Assembly: GCF_030445035.2 (NCBI RefSeq)
Contig: NC_080689.1
Coordinates: forward strand, 25,635,278 to 25,699,277
Source of the DNA: Dasypus novemcinctus
Lineage: Eukaryota > Chordata > Mammalia > Cingulata > Dasypodidae
Reading direction: 5' to 3'
Length of the DNA stretch: 64,000 bases
Below the pieces are notes generated by a model, which saw only the letters and a program-made list of their open reading frames with translations, did no database searches and was not told where the DNA came from. Position 1 is the stretch's first letter. Every line of letters begins with the position of its first letter. Shown here piece by piece: positions 34,610 to 45,779 of the stretch. The position numbers and the translations under genes were made by a program.

Positions 34610-35179
34610 TATATTAGTCAGCCAAAGGGGTGCTGATGCAAAGTACCAGAAATTGGTTGGTTTTTATAAAGGGTATTTATTTGGGGTAGTAGCTTATAGA
34701 TACCAGGCCATAAGGCATAAGTTACTTCCCTCACCAAAGTCTATTTTCACATGTTGGAACAAGACGGCTGCTGATGGCTGTGAGGGTTCAGGCTTCCTGG
34801 GTACCTCCCTTCCAGGGTCTTGCTTCTCTCTGGGTTCTAGGTTCCCTCCTTCCCAGGGCTTGCTTCTTCCTTGGCTCGGGGTTCCTCTCTTTCTGGGGCT
34901 GGCTTCTTTTTCCTCTGTGAGCTTAATTCCCAGGGCTCCAGCTTAGAGCTTCAGCATCAAACTCCAACATCAAAACTCCAACATCAAAACCCCTTGCATC
35001 AAAAGCTCCACTCTGTCCTTTGCCATGCCTTTTATCTGTGAGTCCCCACCACTCAATGCCCTAATGATGTGGCCCAATCAAAGCCCTATTCATAACTCAG
35101 TCATGCCCAGTAATAGGCCAGATTACAAACATAATCCAATATCTATTTTTGGAATTCATAACTATATCAAACTGCTACA
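34610..35179 (-). mobile_element. MaLR-type solo LTR inside the HAL1-like element
   Basis: In sense it starts TGTAGCAGTTTGATATGG and ends GACTAATA, as MST/THE1-like LTRs do, with AGATAAAAGG as a TATA-like box and AAATAAATA as a poly(A) signal. Flanks read TAGAG and AAGAG, a near-perfect 5-bp target duplication. Related copies lie at 47438-47961 and 49948-50330. Confidence 0.85.
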
Positions 35180-35449
35180 AAGAGTATTTATTTTGAGTTC
35201 AGTTTTTCTCTTTAGTTTAGGGCTTCCTGCCCTTTCTCCTTTGCTGGTTGTGCAGTAGGAGCCAAGGATGTAGATGTTATAAGCTGTGGAGGCTCAAGCT
35301 GCCCTCATTGCCCCAGGAACCAATAAAGCTTCTCCCAACTTTCTCCTTTCCCAGGGGTAGGGGCAGAGTCATAGCTGTGTGAAATAATTCAAGCCATGCA
35401 GGGCTAGATTATAGTTGCCCAGAGGATTGATGAAGCTTCATGCCCCTTT

Positions 35450-36578
35450 CTCCCCAGCTGGGGGTGGGAATGGAGCTGCAGGTGTGAGCAGTAATCTATG
35501 CAGTACAGGTCCAAGATGACTGCTGTTGCCCTGGTAGACTTCCAATTATTCAGTCTGTGCCAGCCAAAGGTAACTGCAGTTACCTGGATAGGCTGGTACT
35601 GGGCCCACCAGCCTCTTCCCTGCCAGAGGTGGGGCTAAAGCCTAGCCTAGGGCTGCAGGCCGATCTGGGTGAAAGAAATTGGTTCCTACCATCACTGTGA
35701 TTTTCAGTCAGACGGGCTTTCCCTCATGCTGGGGGCAGAGTCAAAATGGGGGCCACTGGCCTCTTTCTGACTTGGACAGGTTCAAACTTTAGCTGTTCCT
35801 AGGGTTATACCTTAGATAGCTGGGTCTGCTAATCAGTAGCTGAAATAGGTGCCAACCATCTACTCCTCCCCTGTTTTTGGGAAATGGCGCTTCCAATTCC
35901 AGCCACAGAATAGTTCCTGGTGTGACTTGCACTGCCAAAGTAAGATAATCACTGACCTCTGCCATTTGGCCAGTAATTTCCTGGAGAGGCTGATACAGGC
36001 CCCCACAGCTTCCTCCCTGCCAGAGGTGGGGTTGGGGCTTACGCTAGGCCTGTAATCTGGTCTGGATGGAAAGAAGCCTGTCCCACCAGCACTGAAGTTT
36101 TCAGTCCACCCCACTTCCCCTTGGGCCAGGCATGGAGTTAAGATGGCAGCTACCAGCTTCTTTCTGACTTGGACAGGTTCAAACTTTAGCTGTTCTGAGG
36201 ATTATACTTTATCAAACTGAATTTACGCATCAGTAGCTGAAGTTGGTGCCCAACCGTCTCTTCCTCCCCCGTTTTTGGGAAGTGGAACTTTCAATTCCAG
36301 CCACAGAATAGCTCCTGACGAGGCTTGTGCCTCCAGTGGAGGATGGGCACCAGCCTCCATGGCGTGTAGCACTCTACTTATGAATCTTCTCTGCAGATGG
36401 GCAGTCTCCTCCTTCCATTCCTTCAAGGATGTTGCAGGATGCTCTTCTGGTCTCCTGGAGCCCCCAAACAGGTGTTTCAGCTAGCTCCAGTGAGTTCTGG
36501 GTATTTACTAACTGCCCTGTGGAAGGAGCTGAATCTAGGAGCTCCTTACTCTGCTGCCATCTTGCTAGTTGTTCCACA
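35450..36578 (-). repeat. 397-bp tandem 5' UTR (promoter) monomers of the L1-lineage element
   Basis: TGCCAGAGGTGGGG occurs at 35621 and 36018, and CAGAATAG(T/C)TCCTG at 35906 and 36303, both 397 bp apart. The element's 5' end carries CAAGATGGC on the minus strand (36564-36556), a YY1-type motif as at the start of primate L1. Confidence 0.88.
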
Positions 36579-36589
36579 CAGTGTCTCTT

Positions 36590-36750
36590 TTTACACAAAC
36601 TAAGTTTTTGCCCTATTTTAAAATAGCTGTCATCTACGAGTTTTAATACAACTGAAACTGGTTTATTAGTTTTAGTGCAAACTAAGACTTTGCCCTCTTT
36701 TAAAATAACTTGTATCCATGCTAACTTGTGATCAACTAAAATTCCCATCT
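36590..36750. repeat. Imperfect duplication, about 81 bp
   Basis: CAAACTAAGTTTTTGCCCT and CAAACTAAGACTTTGCCCTC are about 81 bp apart, each followed by TTTTAAAATA. Origin unknown. Confidence 0.6.
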
Positions 36751-36984
36751 TTTTTATAGTAACTGATTCCAGGCTGAGTCTTAAAATCCACTTCTACACT
36801 TACCTTTTTTTCCTCTCTCCCCTGCCCCCCAGTTGTCTGCTCTCTCTGTCCATTCACTGTGTAAACATGACATTTCACGTTCATCCCTATAAAATGTGTT
36901 TTGTGGCTTAAAGACAGGGTCCAGCCCACTGAGACCATGTTGATTGTCTTGTTGCCCCAGAGGAACAGAGACTGGGGACAAGGG

Positions 36985-37620
36985 CAGAAAAATGTCATAG
37001 AGGAGAGCATGCCTAGAGGTCAGGAGGCCACTGGCCCGTTCTGGACTACTTCTGGAGCAAAAATCTTTGGAGTATGATTTATAAAATGTATGGACATTAT
37101 TTTTCTGTTTTGTCCAGATATAAATTCTTAAAAGACACACACACATACACACATATAGCACATAAATAGGTTCCTATTGTAAAAGATTCAATCAATATAT
37201 AAAAATACACAGAAAAATGGAAAAGGCCCCACTCTGACCCCTTGCAAGAGGTAATTACAGGAACCTTGTGCCTCCTGTTTATATCTGTGCACATAGTTGT
37301 GCATATATATGCATATATGGGTTTTTAATACAAATTATAATTCAATTAATTGTTCATTTTCAATTTCACAATTTGTCTTGATGACCTCCATAACAGAAGG
37401 TATAGATTTACTTTGTGTTTTTAAACTATTGCCTAGTGTGACTATAACATAATTTATTTGCCTGCTTCTCTTAGATGGTCATCTGTGCAGTTTCCAGCTC
37501 TATTAGCTGTGGCTATGCTTGTCCATACAATTCTTTATCCATTTGCAGGTGTTTCCCCAGGAGTGATCCCCAGCAGAAATGCTTGAACCAACAGCATATG
37601 CATTTTAAAGAATGATGGAT
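36985..37620 (-). mobile_element. Probable old L1-type 3' end
   Basis: 'ggttcctattgtaaaagattcaatcaatatat...ccccttgcaagaggtaattacagg' resembles the antisense tail of ancient L1M elements. Weak assignment. Confidence 0.4.
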
Positions 37621-38009
37621 ACCAGAAAAAGCATGCTGACCCTTACCTTGATTTAGCTGTGCAAATGTACAGCAAAATAAAAAAATACAGCTTTCTTTCT
37701 GACCTTTTCCTTATCATAAGGAATATGGATCCTTGGATGTTCGGATCATCTCCTCTTCCTGACAGATGAGGGAAATCCCCTGATTAAAGCCAGTAAAATG
37801 TTAGAGGGGGAAAGTTACAGATCTCCACTTCACTATGGAAGCCATCACAGAATCGAGGCGGGCAACCTCAGCCCCTCTCCTTATCCCTGCAGATGATGAC
37901 AGGTCTCCACAGGCCCTTGGGCCCAGGTCCAAATGCCTTCTGGGCACATCGCGTCCTACAGAGATTAAAAGCAGGAAAGTCAGCAACCATGACCATTAGG
38001 AGTTTGGCT

Positions 38010-38245
38010 TCTGGAGTCTGGCAATCTTGGGTGTAAGACCTAGTGCTCTTATTTGTAAGCAGTGACCTTGGCCATGCTATTTAACTCTTCTGAGCCACAG
38101 TTTCCTCATTTGTACAAGAAGAACAATACTACCCAGAGGAGTTTGTAAGGATTAAGTGAGATCTTGTAAGGAAACCAAGAGCATGGTTGATTTCAGAGAT
38201 TGAGCTTTCAGTAAAAGTTAGCCATTACTATCATGATTTTGTTGT
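38010..38245 (+). mobile_element. MIR SINE
   Basis: AGTGACCTTGGCCATGCTAT, CAGTTTCCTCATTTGTACAA and AAGGATTAAGTGAG in MIR order. Confidence 0.8.
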
Positions 38246-38444
38246 TGTTGTTATTCCTAAGCCCTTTTTCCTGTCCAGTAAAATGAGTCATGGCCAGGAC
38301 TTGGACCTCACAGGAATAGACATAGCCTACTTGGTTCCACGAGCTGGCCCCGCAGGGCAATACGCCCTTACCCGCGTGCAAGCTCCTGAAAGCCCAAGAT
38401 GACATCGGTCCCCTCCCCCTGGTCCTCCTGAAGCAGCATGTTGA

Positions 38445-38640
38445 CTGGTTGATGGCACCACTCCAGAGCCAGACTGCCAGGGTGTGAATCCCAGCTCTTC
38501 CAGTTAGAACTGAGAAACACCATTCGCCTTTAATCGCCTCTCTGGGTCCGCTTTACCTTTAGGTAAAAATGGAGAAGATGCCAGTACCTACTTCCTAGGG
38601 CTATTGTGGAGACTAAATGTGTAACGCTTTTAAAATAGGG
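38445..38640 (+). mobile_element. MIR SINE
   Basis: CCAGACTGCCAGGGTGTGAA, then the diverged MIR core and AGGGCTATTGTGGAGACTAA. Confidence 0.75.
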
Positions 38641-38649
38641 CGGCAGACC

Positions 38650-39940
38650 GTCTTACCTGTTATTGTCATTCCGTGGAAGGCCTTTAAAAGGCTGAGCTCA
38701 CAGAATCAGCTGGGCACCACCAGTAAGCAATTCGTGTTTTCCTCCAGCTCCCAGGTGGCAGCTGTGCCGAACTTTTTCCTCACCTCATTTCACCTCACCC
38801 GGCCCTGCTGCACCTCAGGACTTGGGGCAGAGGTGGTTCTTTAGCAGGAGGATGCTGTGTTCCCAGAAGATCCTGGGTGAGGCCATGCTGGGTTCTTTCC
38901 TCTGAGCCAGTCCTTGGGCCAGTCCCTCCCCAGCTTTCAAGGATGCTTTTCAGCCCTGCGGCAATGAGGCTCCAGAACAACCCGCAGAAATTCCTTGCCA
39001 AGGGGAGTTGGGAAAACACCCCTCTTCGGTGCAAATGGGAGAAAAAAACTCCAGGGAGTGCTGTTGGAAAGCCTCCTGGCAATTTGTACCAGTGAAGTAA
39101 TGCTTCCCAGAAGGCACCGCCTGCTTTTATTAGATTGCAGCTCTGGGTGAAAGTGTGCTGGGGCCTCGGACCTTTCCAGCAAGGGCCCAGGGCTTGGCAC
39201 AGCTGACAGCTGTCCTGCCCACCTCTGGGCCTGTACCAGAAGGCAGGGTAGGGGCGCTCTCAGCTCTTCCTTCATAAATGCCAAGGAAGAAATTGTCCAG
39301 AATGCTCCCCAATCCAAAAGGGAAAATAAGAGTCAACAGTACATGCTCTGGTGGTAACTAAATTGCATCTTTCCTTTGCCCTTTCTGCTGAGTCTGGTCC
39401 CTGGTGGGCCATTCGTTTCAAGGGTTTGAATGCAGAAGGAGGGAGGGCCTTGTCGGTTTCTGCGGCTTGAGAACGCAGCCCCCTGGCTCTCGCCAGCAGC
39501 AGTACCTCCAGTGCACGCTGTTGCAAAGGCTTCCCGATGCAGGAAGGAGGTGCCTGAGTCCTGAACACTCAAGCCTCCAGAGCCATACTCCAGTGGAATC
39601 CCCGGGGCTGTCGGGTAAAATGGAAACCGGCTTGCACAGCAAGGACGCGTGAGGGGCCCTGGCTACCGAGAGCCGCCTTTCTGTCCTCTTCCTGCTGGGC
39701 TGATCACTATATCTGAAACTCCCTGAGGAAGGCCCAAGAGGTGAAAATCACACGCTTAATTTAACAATGAGTAAATGCACCCACAATATTCCACGTGCAC
39801 AGCACTGTGCCTGACTAAACAGGAGGATGTTCCTCTGTGATGTTGTTATCATACACGGCCGGAGCCTGGGGCTTATGCTCCTCTAGTGTCTAGCCAGGCA
39901 AGTTGGGGACAGAGAAAAAAGGGAGCTCGCATTGCTCCCA
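38650..39940. other. Unassigned GC-moderate sequence
   Basis: No repeat recognised. Several frames of 60-126 codons overlap on both strands without any family resemblance. Confidence 0.35.
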
Positions 39941-39944
39941 GGGT

Positions 39945-40545
39945 CAGGTAGTGTATTCTGTGTTTTACATCTATTGCTTCATTTACTCCTCCCAATGACC
40001 CTAAAGGAAATATTAGTATTCTTAGTTTATTTTATGTAGAAGAGGATTAAGGTAAACTGCCAAGGGAAATGGACTTGTCCCAGTGGTTAGGGCATCCGTC
40101 TACCACATGGGAGGTCCGCGGTTCAAACCCCGGGCCTCCTTGACCCATGTGGAGCTGGCCCATGCGCAGCGCTGATGCGCGCAAGGAGTGCCACCCCACG
40201 CAGGGGTGTCCCCCGCGTAGGGGAGCCCCACGCGCAAGGAGTGCACCCCGTAAGGAGAGCCGCCCAGCGCAAAAGAAAGTACAGCCTGCCCAGGAATGGA
40301 GCCGCCCACACTTCCCGTGCTGCTGACTACAACAGAAGCGGACAAAGAAATAAGACGCAGCAAATAGACACAGAGAACAGACAATGGGGGGGGGGGGGGG
40401 GGTTAAATAAATAAATAAATCTTTTAAAAAAAAAAAAAAAAGGTAAACTGCCAAAATTTCAGAGCTAGCAAGGGAGGGGGCTGAGATTTGAACTCAGGCC
40501 TGTGGGCTCAATACCACACCAGTAACTACTCTGTGCATTTTACAG
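39945..40545 (-). mobile_element. MIR SINE split by a DAS-SINE
   Basis: Antisense MIR halves at 39945-40063 (TTTACTCCTCCCAATGACCC) and 40440-40545 (GAGATTTGAACTCAGGCCTG), separated by the young SINE below. Confidence 0.8.
40064..40439 (+). mobile_element. DAS-SINE, full length, young
   Basis: tRNA-derived head (GTCCGCGGTTCAAACCCC B-box region), a central body, an uninterrupted G run (40386-40402), AAATAAATAAAT and an A tail. A perfect 15-bp target duplication AAGGTAAACTGCCAA flanks it (40049-40063 and 40440-40454). Confidence 0.96.
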
Positions 40546-40997
40546 AAGACCCTTCCTTCCACCCCACACTAAGTTTGGACTCTCTGGTACTCTTGTATCA
40601 CTGAAGGATCTGGGCTACCCCAAACCCCACCCTAGTCAGGTGAGCTGACTCTCTCCAGGGGCATAAGAGTCCAGTAGGCAAAGCCATTTGGTTCCAATGC
40701 CCAGCGAGAAGCAAACCCTCTCCCTTCCCTCCCAGTGGAGAGTGGCCCTGGTATTTACCCAACACGATTTAATTTCTGATTTATAATCAAATCTTGGGAG
40801 GCCTTAGAAGATCTTCCCTTAAAACAGTGCATAAAGATCCACATGGTCTTCATGACTAGATCTGGGTTACTCCTAAGTCCATTATATTAGGAGTACCATA
40901 AAATTCACACCATTCCAATCCCCAGAAATGATCTTTTTATTTAGAAGTACGTGAACAAAGAGATGATTTCACAGGCCCTGATGCCAAAATCTTAGCC

Positions 40998-41060
40998 CAG
41001 TGCTTCTCGAATGTTTTGGTCTCAGAACCCATTTGTTTATATTCTGTGGCTGCTTGGAGT
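40998..41060 (+). mobile_element. hAT-type terminal fragment
   Basis: CAGTGCTTCTCGAATGTTTT followed by GTCTCAGAACCC, a hAT-type 5' end. Truncated by the next element. Confidence 0.4.
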
Positions 41061-41112
41061 TACAAACCACAGAAAAACATGTTCTTAATCTTAATCCATT
41101 CCTGAGGGTGTG
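41060..41112 (+). mobile_element. MaLR-like LTR scrap
   Basis: AACATGTTCTTAATCTTAAT and GGTGTGAACCCATTG match the start of the LTR family seen antisense at 43095-43552. Confidence 0.5.
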
Positions 41113-41240
41113 AACCCATTGCACGCATCAACACTGTGCACGGGCCAGCTCCACACAGGTCAAGGAGGCCTGGGGTTTGAACCTCAGACCTCCCATGTGG
41201 TAGATGAACGCCCTACCCATTGGGCCAAGTCCGCTTCCCT
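41113..41240 (-). mobile_element. DAS-SINE head fragment
   Basis: Antisense head: AGGCCTGGGGTTTGAACCTC ... GGGCCAAGTCCGCTTCCC. Confidence 0.85.
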
Positions 41241-41734
41241 TTAGTTCCTATCTATACAAGAAATAACCTCAAGGTGCTATGGCTTTGGCACAGGAGGCCG
41301 GTGGGAGTTGGGGTGGATTTCGGAGGGAAGTGAAACCCCCTCCCAGTTACTGCTTTTAGGGGGAAAGCCACCAGGCACATTCAAATAGAACCGGACCCCT
41401 GCTGGGCTACTGCCTAGTGTTGCAGAGGTAATTCCACCAAGTGTCTGGACAGAAAGATGCTCTCTTCCCATGGCAGCCACCTGCCCAGCTGATGCACCTT
41501 AACCTTAAGCAGGACCGAGAAGAAGAGGCAAGAAGAGCAGTATCCAAATCCCTGCTGCCCAGAGCTCACGTGGTACCTGAGTCAGGCAGCTGGGAGAACT
41601 GAACCCAGTGGGGCTCAGGTGTGGAATTAGGAGGGTATCTGAGCCATGGCCAGAAATCACAGTGGCTCTTTGGGTGGCAGCTCTGCCAATAATAACAATG
41701 GTTTTCATACTATACTACTAATACAAGAACTACC

Positions 41735-41990
41735 ATTTATTGAGTACTGTGAGCTAGGCAGTGTGCCCAGCACTCATAATTTCATTAATCCCTTACAACC
41801 AGTTCTTTGAGGTAACTATTACTGTAACTCCTCCCTTTCCCTCCCCGCCCCAGATAAATAAATCAAGGCATTAAGAGTTGGAGTTATCAAACAAGGTCCC
41901 ACAGCTCTGGTGGTGGTTGAGCCAGAATTTGAATTCAGGGCTACCAGATTCCAAAAACTATGGTCTTAACCACAACCCTCTATGGCCTCC
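41735..41990 (-). mobile_element. MIR SINE
   Basis: Antisense MIR from CCATTTATTGAGTACTGTGA through GAATTTGAATTCAGGGCTAC, with a small insertion of CCTCCC. Confidence 0.85.
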
Positions 41991-41994
41991 TAGC

Positions 41995-43090
41995 CACTCC
42001 AAGTGGGTACGTTCCAGACAGGAAGGATCTCAGCAGTTGAGGGCAGGACGCAGAGGTTCCTCCTGTTGAAGCAGAGAGGCAGTTTTACAGTAGAGGGAAC
42101 ATCTCTGCTTCCTAGTGAAAGAACCATGGGTGAGTGGACACTCCTTTCCCACTGCAAGCAGCCTCTGGAGGTTTTAGAGATGATGTCTTGGGGACATCAT
42201 AGGACTGAGGGGTGCAAAGCCCAGAGGACAATCCCCAGAGTCAAGTGCAGTTGAGCCCATGAGATTTGGACACCAGCCCGTCCTTTGCACCCCTCCCTTC
42301 CAGTCCGGTAACAGCAGGGCTGTCTTGGCATGGTAGCCACCAGCCTGGACACCAGAGATTGGCATTACCCACCCAACCCCGAGAGCCCAGCGCCTCTCCA
42401 GGGCTCTGACATGGGGTTCTTGGGAACCCTGCTCCCCTGCAGGCAATCTAGAACAAGTCCACCTCCACATCTGGCCCCTTCTGAGCTCAGCCTCCCAGAG
42501 GTGTGAGCTTCCCATAAACAAGCTTCATTGCCCCAGTCCCTGAAAAAATAAACAGGGTGGTTGTGTGAGAATTCCTTTCCAACACATCCTCCCTTCACCC
42601 TAACCAGAGACTCTGAGAAGTTCATGCCACGAGCTTTTAATTTACGTGCAGACAATCACAAAAGACCCAACCGGATATACCTGTTATTGCCCAACAACCT
42701 GAGAGCCTGAAGTTTATGTGACGCCTTGGGTTATGGCAAGGCTTGCACGCAAGGCTTCAGGACTCCTGCAGGCAACTGAGAGGTGGTGGTGAAGAGGACA
42801 GAGGAACAATTCTGAAGGGACAGCATGTAATTTACTTCCTCCTAAGCTCTCCAAGCATGCAGCATGTACCTTTTTTGTCAGCCTATAACTGAAATGATTT
42901 ATTCTACTCTGATTTAAACCAGTTAAGCCTTGAGGCACAGCTTAGCTTGTGTGGGATTAGGCTGGACAGAAGCAGAGGTCTCCATATTTCTTACCCAGAT
43001 CATGCCTGGAGAAATGTGGGCTCCTGGGCTGTCAGCACTACACTCACTATTGGGTCTCATGCTTCCTTCCTTGTGAAAGAGTTTAATTTT
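41995..43090. other. Unassigned sequence
   Basis: No repeat or gene recognised over about 1.1 kb. Confidence 0.35.
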
Positions 43091-43094
43091 AGTT

Positions 43095-43552
43095 AGAATG
43101 TTCACAGTTCAAATACTATTCAATGGGTTGGTTAAAAATTGGAATGTAATGGCTCATGGTTTTAAGGTTAGGAAAAGTCCAAATCAAGTGCCATCGAGTC
43201 CATCTTCCTTCCTAAAGACTGTGGTTCTGTGGCTAGCTGCCAGTGATACTAAGTCCTTGGCTTCTCTGTCACATGGACTGCACATGGCAGTCTCTCCTGG
43301 TTTCTCCGTTCTCTTCTGGATTCTATTGAATTTCAGCTTCTGCTTCCCATGGCTTTCTCTCCATCCAAATTCCGTTCCATTTATAAAGGACCCCGATGAT
43401 AGGATTAAGAACCATCCTGATTAAGGTGGACCACAACTAATCTGCAATAACCCCAACCAACGGTCCTGCTTAAAAGGGGTTCATACCCACAGGAATGCAT
43501 TACGTTTAAGCACACGCTTTACTGGGGTACATATAGCTCTAAACCACCACCA
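43095..43552 (-). mobile_element. MaLR-like LTR, second family, antisense
   Basis: In sense it begins GGTGGTTTAGAGCTATATGT, carries CCCCAGTAAAGCGTG, a TTTATAAATGGAA promoter-like box and an internal purine-rich part, and ends near AATAGTATTTGAACTGTG. I recognise it as a common xenarthran LTR; the exact name is not certain. Confidence 0.65.
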
Positions 43553-43554
43553 TC

Positions 43555-43700
43555 GTTTTGTTGTTCCCAGTGTCGTGGGTTTGAGTCCCATCTGAGCTGT
43601 GTGTGTGGAACTTCAGGCAAACCTCTTGAACTCCAACCACTCATTGTTCTTTCTTTGAAAAATGGGACAAGTCTGAGGAGTGGGGAGTGCTATACAAATG
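43555..43700 (+). mobile_element. MIR SINE, diverged
   Basis: GTCGTGGGTTTGAGTCCCAT ... TTCAGGCAAACCTCTTGAAC ... AAAATGGGACAAGTCTG. Confidence 0.6.
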
Positions 43701-43704
43701 AACA

Positions 43705-43895
43705 CATTTTAGTGGGAAGAGACCTGACTTAGGAAGACAGACATCTGTGCTCTAACCCCAGCTCCGCCCCTAACTAGGTGTGGATTTGAGACAAGAAAAT
43801 TTCTCCTTGGGACTCAGTTTTCTCATCTGTAAAATAAGTGGGTTGGAGCAGGTGGTCTTTTAAAGTTTCTTCAGCTTTAAAACACTATGTACATC
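43705..43895 (+). mobile_element. MIR3-type SINE
   Basis: AACCCCAGCTCCGCCCCTAA, CTCAGTTTTCTCATCTGTAA, then a 3' tail typical of MIR3. Confidence 0.7.
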
Positions 43896-44007
43896 CTATA
43901 TCAGTTCCAGAATGGTAAAATCATGATCTTCATCGTCATCCATGATTCCTTTCCATAGTTCCAAAGATTTCACTAGTCATGCCAGTCTTCTTTTAAAAAT
44001 TTTCTTT

Positions 44008-44373
44008 GGGAAGCGGATTTAGTTCAACTGATAGGGTGTCCATCTACCACATGGGAGGTGCAGGGTTCAAACCCAGGGCCTCCTGACCTGTGGGATGAAG
44101 CTGGCCCACGCACAATGCTGATGCGCACAAGGAATGCTCTTCCACGCAGGTGTGCCCCCATGTAGGGGAGCCCCATGTGCAAGAGTGCACCCTGTAAGGA
44201 GAACCACCTTGTGTGAAAAAAAATGCAGCCTGCCCAGGAGTGGTGACACACACACACAGAGCTGACGCAGCAGGATGATGCAACAAAAAGAGACACAGAT
44301 TCTCTGTGCTGCTGACAGAGAATGGACACAGAGAGCAGACAACTGTTGGGGGGGAGGGATAAATAAATAAATA
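44008..44373 (+). mobile_element. DAS-SINE, full length
   Basis: GGGAAGCGGATTTAGTTCAA head, CATGGGAGGTGCAGGGTTCA, body, G-rich stretch and AAATAAATAAATAAA tail. Flanked by copies of AAATTTTCTTT. Confidence 0.93.
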
Positions 44374-44639
44374 AATTTTCTTTAAAAACTCCTTTTATTT
44401 GCCTAGCTTACATGAAACAAGGTGGATTCTAGGCCCCCAGATGGTAGCATTTGATGTGGTGGCTCTGCATCCATCTCATACTCCATCAAATTTCCCCCCA
44501 GAGCCATGGCGGACTGCTCAGTGGGTTCTAAATATACTGTACATTTCTAGACTCCTCTCAACCACAGAGGCCTCTCCCTTTCTTTGCTATTAAAATTCTC
44601 TTCCCTTTTCCTCTTCACTCCCCTTTGCGGAACTAATTG

Positions 44640-44790
44640 TTTTCTCCCCTGGGCTCCCTTAGGGATTTTGCATTATTATTCTATTGACTTCACTCTGTCT
44701 TGTGTTGTTTTTGGTTCGTATCCAATATTTCTCTCCTCAACTAGATGTTCAGGATCTGGAAAGCAAGAACATGGTCATCTATACAACCCA
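44640..44790 (-). mobile_element. L2 3'-end fragment
   Basis: 'ctcctcaactagatgttcaggatctggaaagcaagaacatggtcatc' resembles the antisense L2 3' end. Confidence 0.5.
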
Positions 44791-44879
44791 GCCTCTCCTC
44801 TCTACTTCCCTCCCCCTGGTACACAATGTTGGTAGGGGAATTAAGTTGTTGAACTCTGTGGATTTCATCACAATGGGAT

Positions 44880-45570
44880 AAGAAGGCTCCACAGGTTAGA
44901 AGAGTTCACAGCCTGGGGTGAGCTGCACTGAGCCCCAGATGGAATCTCCATGGGACTGGTGAGGGGAGGGAGGTTGAGGGCCTGGGAACACGGGTGCTGG
45001 ATCCTGGAGGGAACGGGCTTCACCAGGTGCCGCTGCACAGCAACTTTGTGGTGGTGGGTAGAGTTTGGTCTACCTTGCTTAATGAAAGGGGCCGCAGACT
45101 CCTTCCTCTTTAGCCAGGCTAAGAACCGCTGAGCCACCCTCCTGTCAGTGTATTTTGCATGTTGCATTCAACTCAGATCACTTAGGAGCTTTCCTGAAAC
45201 TTAAATAAAAGAATTGCTATTCAGTTTTACTTGCACCTACCAGTGTATACTAACTCCTCTATGAACATTTCCAGTTGCCTTCTCATTCTGCAAGATCGAC
45301 CCATAAATGCATCCATGCCTTTGTTTCCTTTGGTGTAAAGTTGTGTTTGGAGGCCTAAAGCCCTGTACAGGCTTGTCTTTTGTTTGCTGATATGTTTACC
45401 AAACATAAACTCTAAATTAGAACAAATTCCCTGATTTTTCACTAGGTAGCGATTTTGCAGAAAACTGATGATTTAAAATGAATGAGATATTTGAAAAGTT
45501 AGCCTAATTAAGAAAAATTTCAGGTGAAATGCTTTCAAACATAGTAGAGACATAAGAAAGAGCTGTTTTA
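44880..45570. other. Unassigned sequence
   Basis: No repeat or gene recognised. Confidence 0.35.
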
Positions 45571-45586
45571 TTGGAAAGGCAATTTT

Positions 45587-45715
45587 TTTTTAAAGATTTA
45601 TTTATTTATTTAATTCCCCCCCTCCCCCGGTCGTCTATTCTCTGCGTCTATTTGCTGCGTCTTATTTCTTTGTCCGATTCTGTTGTCGTCAGCGGCAGGG
45701 GAAGTGTGGGTGGCG
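45587..45715 (-). mobile_element. 5'-truncated DAS-SINE with intact target duplication
   Basis: Only the 3' third of the SINE is present: T-rich tail, TTATTTATTTAATTCCCCCC, TCTGCGTCTATTTGCTGCGT. TGGAAAGGCAATTTT flanks it perfectly (45572-45586 and 45716-45730), so the truncation happened at insertion. Confidence 0.93.
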
Positions 45716-45779
45716 TGGAAAGGCAATTTTAGATTCAACAGACTTTTAAAGTGAAAAAAGAACAAACAACAATCTTTCA

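Larger units (their letters stand above)
31810..36578 (-). mobile_element. HAL1-like (ORF2-deleted) L1-lineage element, interrupted by a solo LTR
   Basis: Read on the minus strand from 36578: 5' UTR with tandem 397-bp monomers (about 36578-35180), a MaLR solo LTR inserted later (35179-34610), ORF1 (34595 to about 33740), a short stretch related to the distal part of ORF2 (about 33620-32890), and a 3' UTR with three tandem monomers (to about 31810). Endonuclease and reverse transcriptase regions are absent. That organisation fits HAL1 ('half-L1') elements; an internally deleted L1 is the alternative. Confidence 0.7.

Noticed and set aside
40064..40439. tRNA gene-like A and B boxes
   Set aside because: These are the tRNA-derived heads of DAS-SINEs, followed by a SINE body and A tail. 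The cloverleaf is not preserved as a functional tRNA.
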